Assembly: GCF_019599045.1 (NCBI RefSeq)
Contig: NZ_CP080623.1
Location: 2,254,501 to 2,318,500, forward strand
Origin: Roseovarius sp. SCSIO 43702
Lineage (GTDB): Bacteria > Pseudomonadota > Alphaproteobacteria > Rhodobacterales > Rhodobacteraceae
Reading direction: 5' to 3'
Length of the DNA: 64,000 bases
The translations under genes and the position numbers were made by a program. The notes under the pieces were generated by a model that was not told the origin of the DNA, searched no databases, and saw only the letters and a program-made list of their open reading frames with translations. This document shows positions 56,126 to 64,000 of this stretch, in pieces (positions within the stretch are counted from its first letter, which is position 1; every line of letters starts with the position of its first letter).

Positions 56126-57171
56126 GGAAGGACCTTCTCGAACTCGGCAATCTGTTTCAGGCTCAAGTCGCGCGGACAGGCGCCCGCATGGTTGGCCCGG
56201 TACCAGTCGATCGTGTAACCAACCGCCTGACTGAATGACCATCGGGGGCGCCATTTCAGTCGGCTCCGCGCCTTGTCTGTGGACAGCGTCAGGTGTCCGG
56301 CTTCGTGCGCCTGAGAAGAGGCGGAAGCACAGTGCCACCGTCCTGGCCAATGGCTCATCGCCGCCTCGACCAGATCACGAACCGGTCTTTGGTCGGCGGG
56401 GTCCGGACCGAAGTTGAACGCCTCGGCAAGCGTGGCGTCGTGCCATAATTTCTCGGCAAGACATAGGTAGCCCGCCAGTGGATCAAGCACATGCTGCCAC
56501 GGCCGCACGGCGTCGGGATTACGGACCTCGAGGTCGTCGCCACGGGCGATGGCCCGGACAATATCAGGCATGATCCGGTTTTCCGCCCAGTCCCCCCCAC
56601 CAATCACGTTACCCGCCCGCGCCGTCGCGATGCGTACGGGGGAGTCGGCGAAGAAGGATTTCCGATAGCTGTCAACCAATAGCTCGCAAGCGGCCTTGCT
56701 GGTGCTGTAAGGATCGTGCCCGCCGAGGCGATCAGTTTCGCGATAGGCATGAACCCATTCGCGGTTATCGTAGACCTTGTCAGTGGTAACCATAATGACC
56801 GCCATCTGCCGCTTGCACCCCTTCAGGGCGTCAAGAATATGCGCGCTTCCCATCTCCAGCGGATCACGATAGCTGCGCAGTACAAGTGCTTGTGCTGCCA
56901 GATGTAGGATCACATCGGGTTCGACCTCGTCGATCCTCTGCTTCACGAGGGCGGGATCACGAATGTCGCCAAGGTACTGTCCGGAAGCGTCGCATGGAAA
57001 AAGCTGCTCGAAAAGACATGGCGTTGTCTCGCAGTTTAGAGCCATGCCGAATACCTGTGCGTTCAGCTGTTCCAGCCAAAGCATGAGCCAGCTTCCCTTG
57101 AATCCGGTCTGCCCGGTCAGGAGCACTCTTTTCCCTTGCCAGAATCCCGGATCGGGCATGCAGGTCACCAT
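56122..57171 (-). CDS. rfbG: CDP-glucose 4,6-dehydratase
   Basis: 349 residues, short-chain dehydrogenase fold. The NAD loop is [20 protein letters not shown]; the active-site tyrosine and lysine are in [36 protein letters not shown] and [21 protein letters not shown] are CDP-glucose dehydratase blocks. It makes CDP-4-keto-6-deoxyglucose. Start uncertain: an ATG at 57171, a GTG at 57168 that forms GTGA with the rfbF stop, or an ATG at 57159 are all close to GGAAGG. Confidence 0.93.
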   Translation of the reverse strand: MVTCMPDPGFWQGKRVLLTGQTGFKGSWLMLWLEQLNAQVFGMALNCETTPCLFEQLFPCDASGQYLGDIRDPALVKQRIDEVEPDVILHLAAQALVLRSYRDPLEMGSAHILDALKGCKRQMAVIMVTTDKVYDNREWVHAYRETDRLGGHDPYSTSKAACELLVDSYRKSFFADSPVRIATARAGNVIGGGDWAENRIMPDIVRAIARGDDLEVRNPDAVRPWQHVLDPLAGYLCLAEKLWHDATLAEAFNFGPDPADQRPVRDLVEAAMSHWPGRWHCASASSQAHEAGHLTLSTDKARSRLKWRPRWSFSQAVGYTIDWYRANHAGACPRDLSLKQIAEFEKVLP

Positions 57172-57929
57172 ACCTTCCAAGGCGCATCACCGGTGGCCCA
57201 GAGCGCTTCGAGGTGGTTCTTGTCGCGCAACGTGTCCATCGCGGACCAGAAACCTTCGTGGCGATAGGCCGAGAGCTGTCGGTCCCGGGCCAGCCCGGTG
57301 AGCGGGTCGGCCTCGAAGGACATCTTGTCGCCTTCGATACGGTCGAGAAGCGATGGCTCACACACGAAGAACCCACCATTGACCCATTGCCGGTCGCCTT
57401 TCGGTTTTTCGACGAAACCTTGCACGCGGTCGCCCGCAAGATCGAGTGCGCCATAGCGCCCCGTCGGCTGAATGGCGGTAACGGTCGCCTCTGTGCCGGC
57501 ATTTTCGTGATAGGCGATCAGCGCAGCGATATCGACATTGGCGACGCCATCGCCATAAGTCAGACAAAAGGTGTCGTCGATGTAATCCCGAGCGCGCAGG
57601 ATCCGGCCCCCCGTCATCGTGTGCTCGCCGGTATCCAAGAGTGTGACGCGCCAAGGCTCTGCTGATTTGCGATGCACATGCATGCGGTTATCACGCATGT
57701 CGAAGGTGACATCCGACATGTGAAGGAAATAGTTGGCGAAATATTCCTTGATCACGTATCCCTTGTAACCGCAGCAGATCACGAAATCCGTTATGCCATG
57801 GGCACCGTAGATCTTCATGATGTGCCACAATATTGGTCGACCGCCGATCTCGATCATCGGTTTCGGGATGGCATACGTTTCTTCACTGATACGCGTGCCC
57901 AATCCACCAGCTAGTAGAACCGCTTTCAA
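57165..57929 (-). CDS. rfbF: glucose-1-phosphate cytidylyltransferase
   Basis: 254 residues from a TTG at 57929 (a second TTG at 57941 would add MGEH). [70 protein letters not shown] and [36 protein letters not shown] are diagnostic of RfbF. It makes CDP-glucose from glucose-1-P and CTP, the entry to the CDP-deoxyhexose branch. I see no ATG at the right place. An AT-rich inverted repeat upstream may be its control region. Confidence 0.93.
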   Translation of the reverse strand: MKAVLLAGGLGTRISEETYAIPKPMIEIGGRPILWHIMKIYGAHGITDFVICCGYKGYVIKEYFANYFLHMSDVTFDMRDNRMHVHRKSAEPWRVTLLDTGEHTMTGGRILRARDYIDDTFCLTYGDGVANVDIAALIAYHENAGTEATVTAIQPTGRYGALDLAGDRVQGFVEKPKGDRQWVNGGFFVCEPSLLDRIEGDKMSFEADPLTGLARDRQLSAYRHEGFWSAMDTLRDKNHLEALWATGDAPWKVW

Positions 57930-57953
57930 ATGCTCGCCCAATCGTCGAGTCCG

Positions 57954-57978
57954 TTCATAGTGCCAACTAAACTATGAA
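57954..57978. promoter_or_regulatory. 8-bp inverted repeat upstream of rfbF
   Basis: TTCATAGT (57954-57961) and ACTATGAA (57971-57978) are perfect reverse complements separated by nine bases, 25 bases ahead of the rfbF start in an AT-rich patch. It could be an operator or part of the promoter. The rest of 57942-58219 shows no gene. Confidence 0.4.
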
Positions 57979-58219
57979 AGTTCACTTTGAAACGGGAAAT
58001 GGCGCCGAGGTCCTGTCGGAGCAATTTGGCGCTTGCTGGCTCTAACTGGTGCTAACCCTGCGCAGGACAAACGTGATCCTTTCAGAAAACGTCAATCCAG
58101 TCCCGAGCTCATCCGCAGCGGCTCTCACTCGCTCTCTCCCGACCACGACGTGGGACTCCGCGTTTTCGTGATTATCCACCTCTTCGCGCGACGATACCTC
58201 TGTGGCATAGGATCACGTC

Positions 58220-59476
58220 ATGGCACGGATTCCCCTTCGATATCTTTCGATCCTGGTCAGCGTCGCATTTCTCGTCGTCGGCAACGGGCTTCAGCAGACG
58301 CTGATCGGCTTGCGGGCCGGCATCGAAGGCTATGCCGACGAAACGGTGGGCGTGATGATGTCGGCCTATTTCGTGGGCTTCGTCCTCGCCTCTGTCCACG
58401 CCCCCCGGGTGATCCAGACGGTGGGGCATATCCGGTCCTTCGCGGCCTTCGCCTCTGCCGGGTCCGCCATCGCGCTCTGCTTCGCGATCTTCGTCTCGCC
58501 GCCGGTCTGGACGCTGCTGCGCATCCTTCAGGGCGCGTGCTATGCGGGGCTGATCATCGTCGTGGAAAGCTGGCTCAACGCCTCGGCGGAGCGCAGTTGG
58601 CGCGGGCGCGTGCTCGCCATCTACTCGATCGTGATGTATGCGGCCTGGGCCGTCAGCCAGCCCATGGTGGCCCTGGCCCCGGTCTCGGGATTCGTGCTCT
58701 TCGCGCTGGTCTCGATCTGCCTCTCGCTGGCGCTGGTGCCGATCACGCTGAGCCACGCCGGCGATCCCGGCGTTGTCCTCGCCACGCGCCTCGGACTACG
58801 CCGGCTCTTCGCGATATCACCGACGGCGCTCGCAGGTGCCTTCATTCTCGGCGCGGCCGTTGCGGCCTTCTTCGGCATGGCCCCGGTGGCCAGTCAGCAG
58901 GCCGGGTTCAGCGATGCCGAGACCGGCACCATCCTCTCGGCGGCACTTGTCGGGGCATTGGTATTCCAATGGCCGCTCGGCTGGTTGTCGGACAAGGTCG
59001 ATCGCCGGCTCGTGATCCTGGCAAGCAACCTCGCCGGTCTCTGCGCGGCGCTCCTCTTCGCCGCGGTTCTGCTCCGCGGCGACCACCTGCCCGTCATCGC
59101 AGCCGCCTTCTTCCTTGGTGCTGCGCTCCTGCCGCTCTACTCGGTCTGCCTTGCGGAAGTGAACGACCGGGTGGACGAGACCGAGCTGATCGCAGCCGCG
59201 AGCGGCTTCGTACTGGTTTACGGCGTGGGATCGGCGGTCGGCCCCTTCGCAGCCGGTCTCGTCATGGGGCTCACCGGTCCGACCGGCCTCTCCTGGTTCA
59301 TCGCCGCGATCCTGGGTCCGTTCGCCGCCTATGGCGCCCTCCGCATTCGCCGACGGAAAGAGACGGCGGCGAGCGAAAAACAGGGCTTCGTCCCGACGCC
59401 CAGCACCAGCCACGCGGCCCTGCCCTTGCATGAACACGGCCCCGACCGGGCCGAGGGCCAGGCCGCGCCGCGCTAA
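58220..59476 (+). CDS. MFS transporter (YcaD-like)
   Basis: 418 residues with about twelve membrane helices. The N-terminal RYLSILVSVAFLVVGNGLQQTLIGLRAGIEGYADETVGVMMSAYFVGFVLAS and the second-half FQWPLGWLSDKVDRRLVIL (cytoplasmic signature loop) identify a major facilitator of the YcaD/MFS_1 type. The substrate is unknown. High-GC codon use returns at this gene, marking the right edge of the low-GC locus. Convergent with ftsH seven bases away. Confidence 0.85.
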   Translation: MARIPLRYLSILVSVAFLVVGNGLQQTLIGLRAGIEGYADETVGVMMSAYFVGFVLASVHAPRVIQTVGHIRSFAAFASAGSAIALCFAIFVSPPVWTLLRILQGACYAGLIIVVESWLNASAERSWRGRVLAIYSIVMYAAWAVSQPMVALAPVSGFVLFALVSICLSLALVPITLSHAGDPGVVLATRLGLRRLFAISPTALAGAFILGAAVAAFFGMAPVASQQAGFSDAETGTILSAALVGALVFQWPLGWLSDKVDRRLVILASNLAGLCAALLFAAVLLRGDHLPVIAAAFFLGAALLPLYSVCLAEVNDRVDETELIAAASGFVLVYGVGSAVGPFAAGLVMGLTGPTGLSWFIAAILGPFAAYGALRIRRRKETAASEKQGFVPTPSTSHAALPLHEHGPDRAEGQAAPR

Positions 59477-59483
59477 GCGGACG

Positions 59484-61313
59484 TCACGCGGCCTCGGCCG
59501 GGCGCCGAACCTCGCCGGCGATGCGCTTCAGGTCGGCATCCTCCAGTGTTTCGCGTTCCAGCAACTCGGCGGCGCTGCGTTCCAGAAGGTCGCGGTTATC
59601 CTCCAGCAGCGTGAGGGTGCGGTCGAACACTGTCTCGATGACCTCCTTCACCGCCTCGTCCATCCGTTCCGCCGTGGCCTCGCTGTAGCGCCGGTTGAGC
59701 CAGGATCCCTGCTCCGACTGCCCCAGGAAATTCGGTCGGTCGCTATCATAACTCACATGCCCCAGGTCCGCGTCCATGCCGTAGCGCGCCACCATGGAGC
59801 GCGCGATATCGGTGGCACGCGCCAGATCGTCGGACGCCCCGGTGGAGAGATGATCATAGACGATCTTCTCGGCCGCGCGCCCGCCCAGCAGCACCGCGAT
59901 CTTGTTCTCCAGCTCCTCGCGCGTCATCAGGTAGCGGTCCTCGGTCGGGCGCTGGATCGTGTAGCCGAGTGCGCCGATGCCGCGCGGAATGATCGAGACC
60001 TTGTGCACCTCGTCCACCCCCGGCAGCGCCATTCCGACGATGGCATGGCCCATCTCGTGATGCGCCACGATCTCGCGTTCACGGGGGTTCAGGCGGCGGT
60101 TCTTCTTTTCCAGCCCGGCGACGATGCGCTCCACCGCTTGCGTGAAATCCTGCATCTCGACGCTGTCCGCGCCCCGCCGCGTCGCCATCAGCGCCGCCTC
60201 GTTGACGAGGTTTGCCAGATCGGCTCCCGAGAACCCGGTGGTCAGCGCGGCGATCTGGTCGGGCTCGACACTATCGGCCACCTTGATCTTCTTCATGTGG
60301 ACCTTGAGGATCTGGACCCGCCCGGCGCGGTCCGGCCGGTCGACCAGCACCTGCCTATCGAAGCGACCCGCCCGCAAGAGCGCCGGATCGAGGATCTCGG
60401 GCCGGTTGGTGGCCGCCAGCAGCACCACGCCCTCGGTCGGGTCAAAGCCGTCCAGTTCGGTCAGGAGCTGGTTCAGCGTCTGCTCGCGCTCGTCATGCCC
60501 GCCCGGATGCTGGCCCGCGCTGCGCGACCGGCCCAAGGCATCGAGCTCGTCCACGAAGATGATCGCCGGGGCCGCCTTGCGGGCCTGCTCGAAGAGGTCG
60601 CGCACCCGCGCGGCGCCGACGCCCACGAACATTTCCACGAATTCCGAGCCGGAGATGGAATAGAAGGGCACCCCCGCCTCCCCTGCCACGGCGCGCGCCA
60701 GCAGCGTCTTGCCGGTGCCCGGCGGACCGACCAGCAGCACGCCTTTCGGCATCCGCGCGCCAAGCCCGCCATACCCCTCAGGGTCCTTCAGGAACTCCAC
60801 GATCTCCTCGAGTTCCTGCTTGGCCTCGTCCACCCCGGCCACGTCCTCGAAGCTCACCCTGGTGTCGCTCTCCACGTAGATCTTCGCCTTGCTCTTGCCG
60901 ATCGACATGAAGCCGCCCATGCCCTGTTTCTCGGCAAACTTGCGGATGAAGAAGATCCAGATTCCCACGAAGACGAGCGCCGGCAGCACCCAGGACAGAA
61001 GCGTCGTAAGCCAGGTATTCTCGACCGCGCCGGTATAGGTGATGTCGGCCGCCTCCAGCCGTTCGATCATGTCGGCGGGCACGGTCGTGGTCACGAAGCC
61101 GGTCTTGCCATCCTGCGGTTCCGCGAAGGTGCCGTTGATCCGGTCGCTGCCGATCACCACCTCCTCGATCACGCCCTCGTCCAGATATGTCTCGAACTGG
61201 CTGTAGGGAATCGCCGCGATGGTCTGGGTCTGAACCCATGCATCGCGCAGCAGGACCACGCCCAGGATCGCGAGCAGGATATACCAGAAATTTATCTGAG
61301 TTTTCTTGTCCAT
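59484..61313 (-). CDS. ftsH: FtsH-type ATP-dependent zinc metalloprotease
   Basis: 609 residues. Membrane helices at about 8-24 and 102-123 flank a periplasmic part. The AAA domain has Walker A GPPGTGKT at 196-203, Walker [11 protein letters not shown], the SRH segment [18 protein letters not shown], and the protease motif HEMGH at 419-423 with a third ligand in [16 protein letters not shown]. The C-terminal tail ends PAEAA. FtsH degrades membrane and heat-shock proteins. The start at 61313 puts the first helix at the N-terminus. Position beside hsp20 genes and clpK suggests an accessory, stress-specific FtsH, not the housekeeping one, which would normally lie elsewhere. Confidence 0.92.
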   Translation of the reverse strand: MDKKTQINFWYILLAILGVVLLRDAWVQTQTIAAIPYSQFETYLDEGVIEEVVIGSDRINGTFAEPQDGKTGFVTTTVPADMIERLEAADITYTGAVENTWLTTLLSWVLPALVFVGIWIFFIRKFAEKQGMGGFMSIGKSKAKIYVESDTRVSFEDVAGVDEAKQELEEIVEFLKDPEGYGGLGARMPKGVLLVGPPGTGKTLLARAVAGEAGVPFYSISGSEFVEMFVGVGAARVRDLFEQARKAAPAIIFVDELDALGRSRSAGQHPGGHDEREQTLNQLLTELDGFDPTEGVVLLAATNRPEILDPALLRAGRFDRQVLVDRPDRAGRVQILKVHMKKIKVADSVEPDQIAALTTGFSGADLANLVNEAALMATRRGADSVEMQDFTQAVERIVAGLEKKNRRLNPREREIVAHHEMGHAIVGMALPGVDEVHKVSIIPRGIGALGYTIQRPTEDRYLMTREELENKIAVLLGGRAAEKIVYDHLSTGASDDLARATDIARSMVARYGMDADLGHVSYDSDRPNFLGQSEQGSWLNRRYSEATAERMDEAVKEVIETVFDRTLTLLEDNRDLLERSAAELLERETLEDADLKRIAGEVRRPAEAA

Positions 61314-61345
61314 AACGCCCACGCCGCGCCTCACGATACCCTTGC

Positions 61346-61373
61346 ATATTATCGCTCACCGACCTCTTGACAA
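61346..61373 (-). promoter_or_regulatory. promoter-like pair ahead of ftsH
   Basis: TTGTCA (61373-61368) and TAATAT (61351-61346) on the minus strand, spaced 16 bases, 33 bases upstream of the ftsH ATG. It is close to the sigma-70 form. Confidence 0.5.
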
Positions 61374-61394
61374 GATCGTGAGGTCTTCCCACCT
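61366..61394 (+). promoter_or_regulatory. possible RpoH-type promoter for the hsp20-clpK unit
   Basis: CTTGACA (61366-61372) and CCCACCT (61388-61394), spaced 15 bases, resemble the heat-shock sigma-32 form CTTGAAA/CCCCATNT with several mismatches. It overlaps the ftsH -35 element and would leave a leader of about 235 bases before the first hsp20. The 61395-61638 leader holds a CCGCGC/GCGCGG hairpin (61588-61603) and no gene I recognise. Confidence 0.35.
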
Positions 61395-61638
61395 CAGTAT
61401 TGCGGGATGCCGCTTCAGGGTCCCGGAGATGGTGGCAAGAACCGTGGGCGTGCAGATGCAGCGTTTCGGTCCCGTCATCGACCGCAAGGTGCCGATGCTG
61501 GCCTTGCGCCTCGAAACACGTGGTCGCCGCGCGTCTTCGTGACGGATCGCCAACGATCCCCTCCCTCAGCGTCAGTCCCGCACCCGTCCGCGCCGTTGCG
61601 CGGGCACTCACATGCTGACCAACGAGAGGAGGAAGATG

Positions 61639-62085
61639 ATGCTCAACTACGGACTTTCCGGACAACACTGGGATCCCTTTGCCGAGCTACGGCAACTCCA
61701 GTCCCAGATGAACCGCCTTTTCGAAGGCGGTGAGCGCAGGCAGCGTCAGAACGACGGCTCCTGGCCACCGGTCAACCTCTGGATGGGCGACGACAGCGTG
61801 GTCGTCACCGCCGAGATGCCGGGCCTCGCGAAGGACGATATCGACCTGACCGTGCGCGAAAACACCCTGATCATCGCTGGCAAACGCAGCGCCGCGACCG
61901 AGGACGAGGATGCCGCGTGGCATCGTCGTGAACGTCCTTGGGGCGAATTCTCGCGCTCCGTGCGCCTGCCGCTGCGCGTCGATCCCGACAAGGTCGAGGC
62001 GCGCGTGAAGAACGGCGTGCTCGAAGTCGAGATGGGCCGCCCCGACGCGGAACGGCCGCGCAAGATCAAGGTCAAGGCAAGCTGA
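61639..62085 (+). CDS. small heat-shock protein Hsp20, copy 1
   Basis: 148 residues. The alpha-crystallin domain runs from about 44 (PPVNLWMGDDSVVVTAEMPGLAKDDIDLTVRENTLIIAGKR) to the end, with the diagnostic KNGVLEVEMGRPDAERPRKIKVK; the I-x-I-like tail is KIKVK. The N-terminal arm is short. Holdase that keeps denatured proteins soluble for disaggregases. Starts at 61636 and 61639 both follow AGGAGG; spacing favours 61639. First of three hsp20 genes with gaps of 27 and 39 bases. Confidence 0.9.
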   Translation: MLNYGLSGQHWDPFAELRQLQSQMNRLFEGGERRQRQNDGSWPPVNLWMGDDSVVVTAEMPGLAKDDIDLTVRENTLIIAGKRSAATEDEDAAWHRRERPWGEFSRSVRLPLRVDPDKVEARVKNGVLEVEMGRPDAERPRKIKVKAS

Positions 62086-62112
62086 CAGCATGCCGAGAAA
62101 GGAGGAAAGACA

Positions 62113-62514
62113 ATGGCAAACGAAGTGAAGAAAACCAGCGGCGACGTCGCCCGCACCGATGACCGGCAGAACGATCAGACCGGCCCGACCTTCCGTCCGG
62201 CCACCGACATCTTCGAGAAGGATGACGTGGTGACGCTTGCTATCGACATGCCGGGCGTCGATCCGGGCAGCGTCGATGTTTCGGTCGAGAACCGCTCGCT
62301 GACCGTGCGCGGCACGATCGACGCGCCCGCACCCGAAGGATATCGGCGCATCTATGCCGAATACGGTCCCGGTACGTTCGAGCGGGCGTTCAGCCTGCCC
62401 GACACCATCGACGCGGATGGCATCGAGGCCAATCACAAGAACGGCGTGCTGACGCTGACCCTCAAGAAAAGCGAAGCCGCCAAACCCAAGCAGATCAAGG
62501 TCAAGGCCGCGTGA
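62113..62514 (+). CDS. small heat-shock protein Hsp20, copy 2
   Basis: 133 residues. An N-terminal polar stretch (ANEVKKTSGDVARTDDRQNDQ) precedes FRPATDIFEKDDVVTLAIDMPGVDPGSVDVSVENRSLTVRG, TFERAFSLPDTIDADGIEANHKNGVLTLTLKKSEAAKPKQIKVK, the full alpha-crystallin domain. The short N-terminal arm suggests it forms smaller assemblies or mixed oligomers with its neighbours; this is inference. AAAGGAGG site before the ATG. Confidence 0.9.
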   Translation: MANEVKKTSGDVARTDDRQNDQTGPTFRPATDIFEKDDVVTLAIDMPGVDPGSVDVSVENRSLTVRGTIDAPAPEGYRRIYAEYGPGTFERAFSLPDTIDADGIEANHKNGVLTLTLKKSEAAKPKQIKVKAA

Positions 62515-62553
62515 CGCGGCCCCGACCGACCACAGCAAAGGAGGAAAAGAGCA

Positions 62554-63033
62554 ATGGCATTCAGTGATCTCATCCCCTGGGGCCGGGACCGGAACCAGGT
62601 CTCCGACCGGCGCCGTGACGACGACAACCCGATGGTCTCGCTTCAACGCGACCTCAACCGCGTGTTCGAGGATTTCTGGGGCCGCTTCGACAGCCCCTTC
62701 GGCAGCATGAGCACCGGCCCGCGCACCGACATCTCGGAGACCGACGATGCGATGCAGGTCGCGGTCGATCTGCCCGGCCTCGACGAGAAGGACATCGAAG
62801 TCAACGTCACCGACGACATGCTGACCATCCGCGGCGAGCGCGAGGAGAAATCCGACAAGGACGGCTTCACGTCGCAATCGCGGCGCAGCTTCCACCGGAT
62901 GATCCCGGTGCCGCCCGGCGTCGATGCGGACAAGGCCGAGGCCGAGTTCAAGCGCGGCGTGCTGACCGTGACGCTGCCCAAGACAGAAGAGGCCAAGGCC
63001 CGCGTCAAGCGCATCGACGTGAAATCCGGCTGA
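62554..63033 (+). CDS. small heat-shock protein Hsp20, copy 3
   Basis: 159 residues. N-terminal arm with MVSLQRDLNRVFEDFWGRFDSPFGS, then PRTDISETDDAMQVAVDLPGLDEKDIEVNVTDDMLTIRGEREE and SFHRMIPVPPGVDADKAEAEFKRGVLTVTLPKTEEAKARVKRIDVK: a typical class A Hsp20 with complete crystallin domain. AAAGGAGG site. Ends 113 bases before the clpK start; two hairpins lie in that gap. Confidence 0.9.
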   Translation: MAFSDLIPWGRDRNQVSDRRRDDDNPMVSLQRDLNRVFEDFWGRFDSPFGSMSTGPRTDISETDDAMQVAVDLPGLDEKDIEVNVTDDMLTIRGEREEKSDKDGFTSQSRRSFHRMIPVPPGVDADKAEAEFKRGVLTVTLPKTEEAKARVKRIDVKSG

Positions 63034-63040
63034 CCCTGGT

Positions 63041-63092
63041 GCGGGCGTCTCCCGGCCCGCATCCTTTCCCACGGCGGGGAACCAAACCCGCC
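63041..63092 (+). terminator. tandem hairpins between hsp20 copy 3 and clpK
   Basis: GCGGGC (63041-63046) pairs with GCCCGC (63055-63060), and GGCGGG (63073-63078) with CCCGCC (63087-63092), the latter followed by ATTCATTTGTC. They may end part of the transcription from the hsp20 genes or stabilise the mRNA. Confidence 0.4.
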
Positions 63093-63146
63093 ATTCATTT
63101 GTCAATTCCCCGAAAGCCCGACATCGCGTCAAGGAGGACCCAAATC

Positions 63147-64000
63147 ATGGCAAACGGTATCTGTGACATCTGCAAGCGCCGCCCGGCGACCTTCCGGGCG
63201 CAGGTCTCGGTCAATGGAGAGCGCCAGGTCATGGAGCTTTGCGACGAGGACTACCGCAAGCTGGCGCGTCAGCAGCGGCGGGCAAGCTCCCCGCTGGAAT
63301 CGCTTTTCGGCGGCGGGTCGCTCTTTGACGAGTTCTTCGGCGACAGCCCCCTTGGTGGCATGGGCCGCCGCCCGGGCGGCGACGCGGGCGAGACCACCCG
63401 CATTCCCGTCACCAGCGGTAGCCGCCGCGGGCGTGGCGGCACCAGCATCGCCGACCGCCTAAGCGAACAGGGCAACAAGCTCCTGCAGGAGGCCGCGCAG
63501 AAGGCGGGCGAGTTGGGCCGCGCCGAGGTGGATACCGAACATCTGCTGTTCGCGCTTTGTCACAGCGACGTGGTCAAGACGCTGCTGGAGCAGGTCAAGA
63601 TCGACGTGGACGACCTGCGCCGCCAGATCGACAAAGAAGCACCGCGCGGCGAGGCGTCGGGCGAGGGCGAGATCGGTGTCAGCCCGCGTCTGAAGGACGC
63701 GCTCAACCGCGCCTTCGTCGCCTCGAACGAGCTGGGTCATTCCTACGTGGGCCCCGAACACCTGCTGATCGGCCTCGCCGAGGAAGGTGAGGGCCTGGCC
63801 GCCGACATCCTGCGCAAGCTGGGCTTGACGCCGCAAGCGCTGCGCCAGCAGGTGACCCGCGTCGTCGGCCACGGCGCCGAGGAAGGCCGCGTGGAAAGCC
63901 CTTCGAACACGCCGGATCTCGACGAATTCTCGCGCGATCTGACCAAGCTCGCACGCGACGGCAAGCTCGATCCGGTGATCGGCCGGGCGCGCGAGATCGA
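63147..64000 (+). CDS. clpK: ClpK/ClpG-type stand-alone disaggregase (5' part)
   Basis: 284 complete codons to the right edge, no stop. The N-terminus MANGICDICKRRPATFRAQVSVNGERQVMELC has cysteines 6, 9 and 32, a zinc-type extension absent from ClpB. A Gly/Arg-rich linker (about 45-105) leads to the Clp N-domain repeats (EVDTEHLLFALCHSD and SYVGPEHLLIGLAEEGEGLAADILRKLG), then the start of the first AAA+ module (FSRDLTKLARDGKLDPVIGRARE, which precedes Walker A). This order matches ClpK/ClpG disaggregases of heat-resistance islands. ClpC/ClpE-type ATPases, with ClpP-binding, are the alternative; the missing C-terminal part would decide. A perfect AAGGAGGA site precedes the ATG. Confidence 0.82.
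   Translation, partial: MANGICDICKRRPATFRAQVSVNGERQVMELCDEDYRKLARQQRRASSPLESLFGGGSLFDEFFGDSPLGGMGRRPGGDAGETTRIPVTSGSRRGRGGTSIADRLSEQGNKLLQEAAQKAGELGRAEVDTEHLLFALCHSDVVKTLLEQVKIDVDDLRRQIDKEAPRGEASGEGEIGVSPRLKDALNRAFVASNELGHSYVGPEHLLIGLAEEGEGLAADILRKLGLTPQALRQQVTRVVGHGAEEGRVESPSNTPDLDEFSRDLTKLARDGKLDPVIGRAREI

Noticed and set aside
47755..57941. tRNA-Gln as an attachment site of an integrative element
   Set aside because: No copy of the tRNA 3' end was found at the right border and no integrase gene is present. The position next to the low-GC locus is noted but not claimed as an att site.

Overview
The window reads as chromosomal DNA of a high-GC alphaproteobacterium, most likely Rhodobacteraceae (Roseobacter group). 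Family-level clues are the zeta-type F1-ATPase inhibitor (DUF1476), separate homocysteine-methyltransferase and corrinoid modules near a DUF1638 gene, a GTTC-N7-GTTC LexA-type box, an FnrL-like box, and tightly packed genes with GTGA/ATGA/TGATG overlaps. This assignment is inference from gene content; no rRNA is present.

Layout. 1-9.9 kb: leucine/isovalerate catabolism (ivd, an acyl-CoA ligase, mccB, mccA), with a macrodomain hydrolase and a nitronate-monooxygenase-like gene between the two carboxylase subunits, a divergent ompW carrying an FNR-like box, and a glutathione S-transferase cut by the left edge. 10-23.7 kb: housekeeping and envelope genes: a PPOX-fold protein, creA, a DegT aminotransferase, gph, glmU-glmS (UDP-GlcNAc), an AlkD-like repair protein, moaA, waaA (Kdo transferase) with an LPS-core-type glycosyltransferase, and two metal-dependent hydrolases. 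23.7-28.6 kb: a DctB/DctD-type two-component pair whose regulator lacks the sigma-54 contact motif, then purQ-purS-purC. 28.8-35.4 kb: the ATPase inhibitor, then a region holding a Zn homocysteine methyltransferase, a corrinoid protein and DUF1638, interpreted as parts of a split B12-dependent methionine synthase. Small membrane proteins and a radical SAM gene with a LexA-type box lie among them. 35.4-47.7 kb: sufE, a lipoprotein, DUF2254, rnd, purM-purN, a CAU-anticodon tRNA with an IS3-type transposase remnant beside it, a dimethylglycine-dehydrogenase-like enzyme, a gamma-glutamyltransferase, a hydroxyacid dehydrogenase and an SH3 protein.

47.8-57.9 kb: immediately after tRNA-Gln the base composition falls and a surface-polysaccharide locus begins. 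Plus-strand genes (GT2, CmcI-like methyltransferase, GNAT, WbqC, PhyH-type oxygenase, methyltransferase) converge on minus-strand CDP-sugar genes (rfbF, rfbG, an rfbC-like epimerase, a Zn-finger C-methyltransferase, a DegT aminotransferase). Together they look able to make and decorate an unusual, probably branched or amino, deoxy sugar.

58.2-64 kb: an MFS transporter, then a protein-quality-control cluster: ftsH divergent from three hsp20 genes and the 5' part of a ClpK/ClpG-type disaggregase that runs off the right edge. Its content resembles the transmissible locus of stress tolerance known from heat-resistant proteobacteria.

Many long open frames antisense to these genes are GC-driven shadows and are not annotated.
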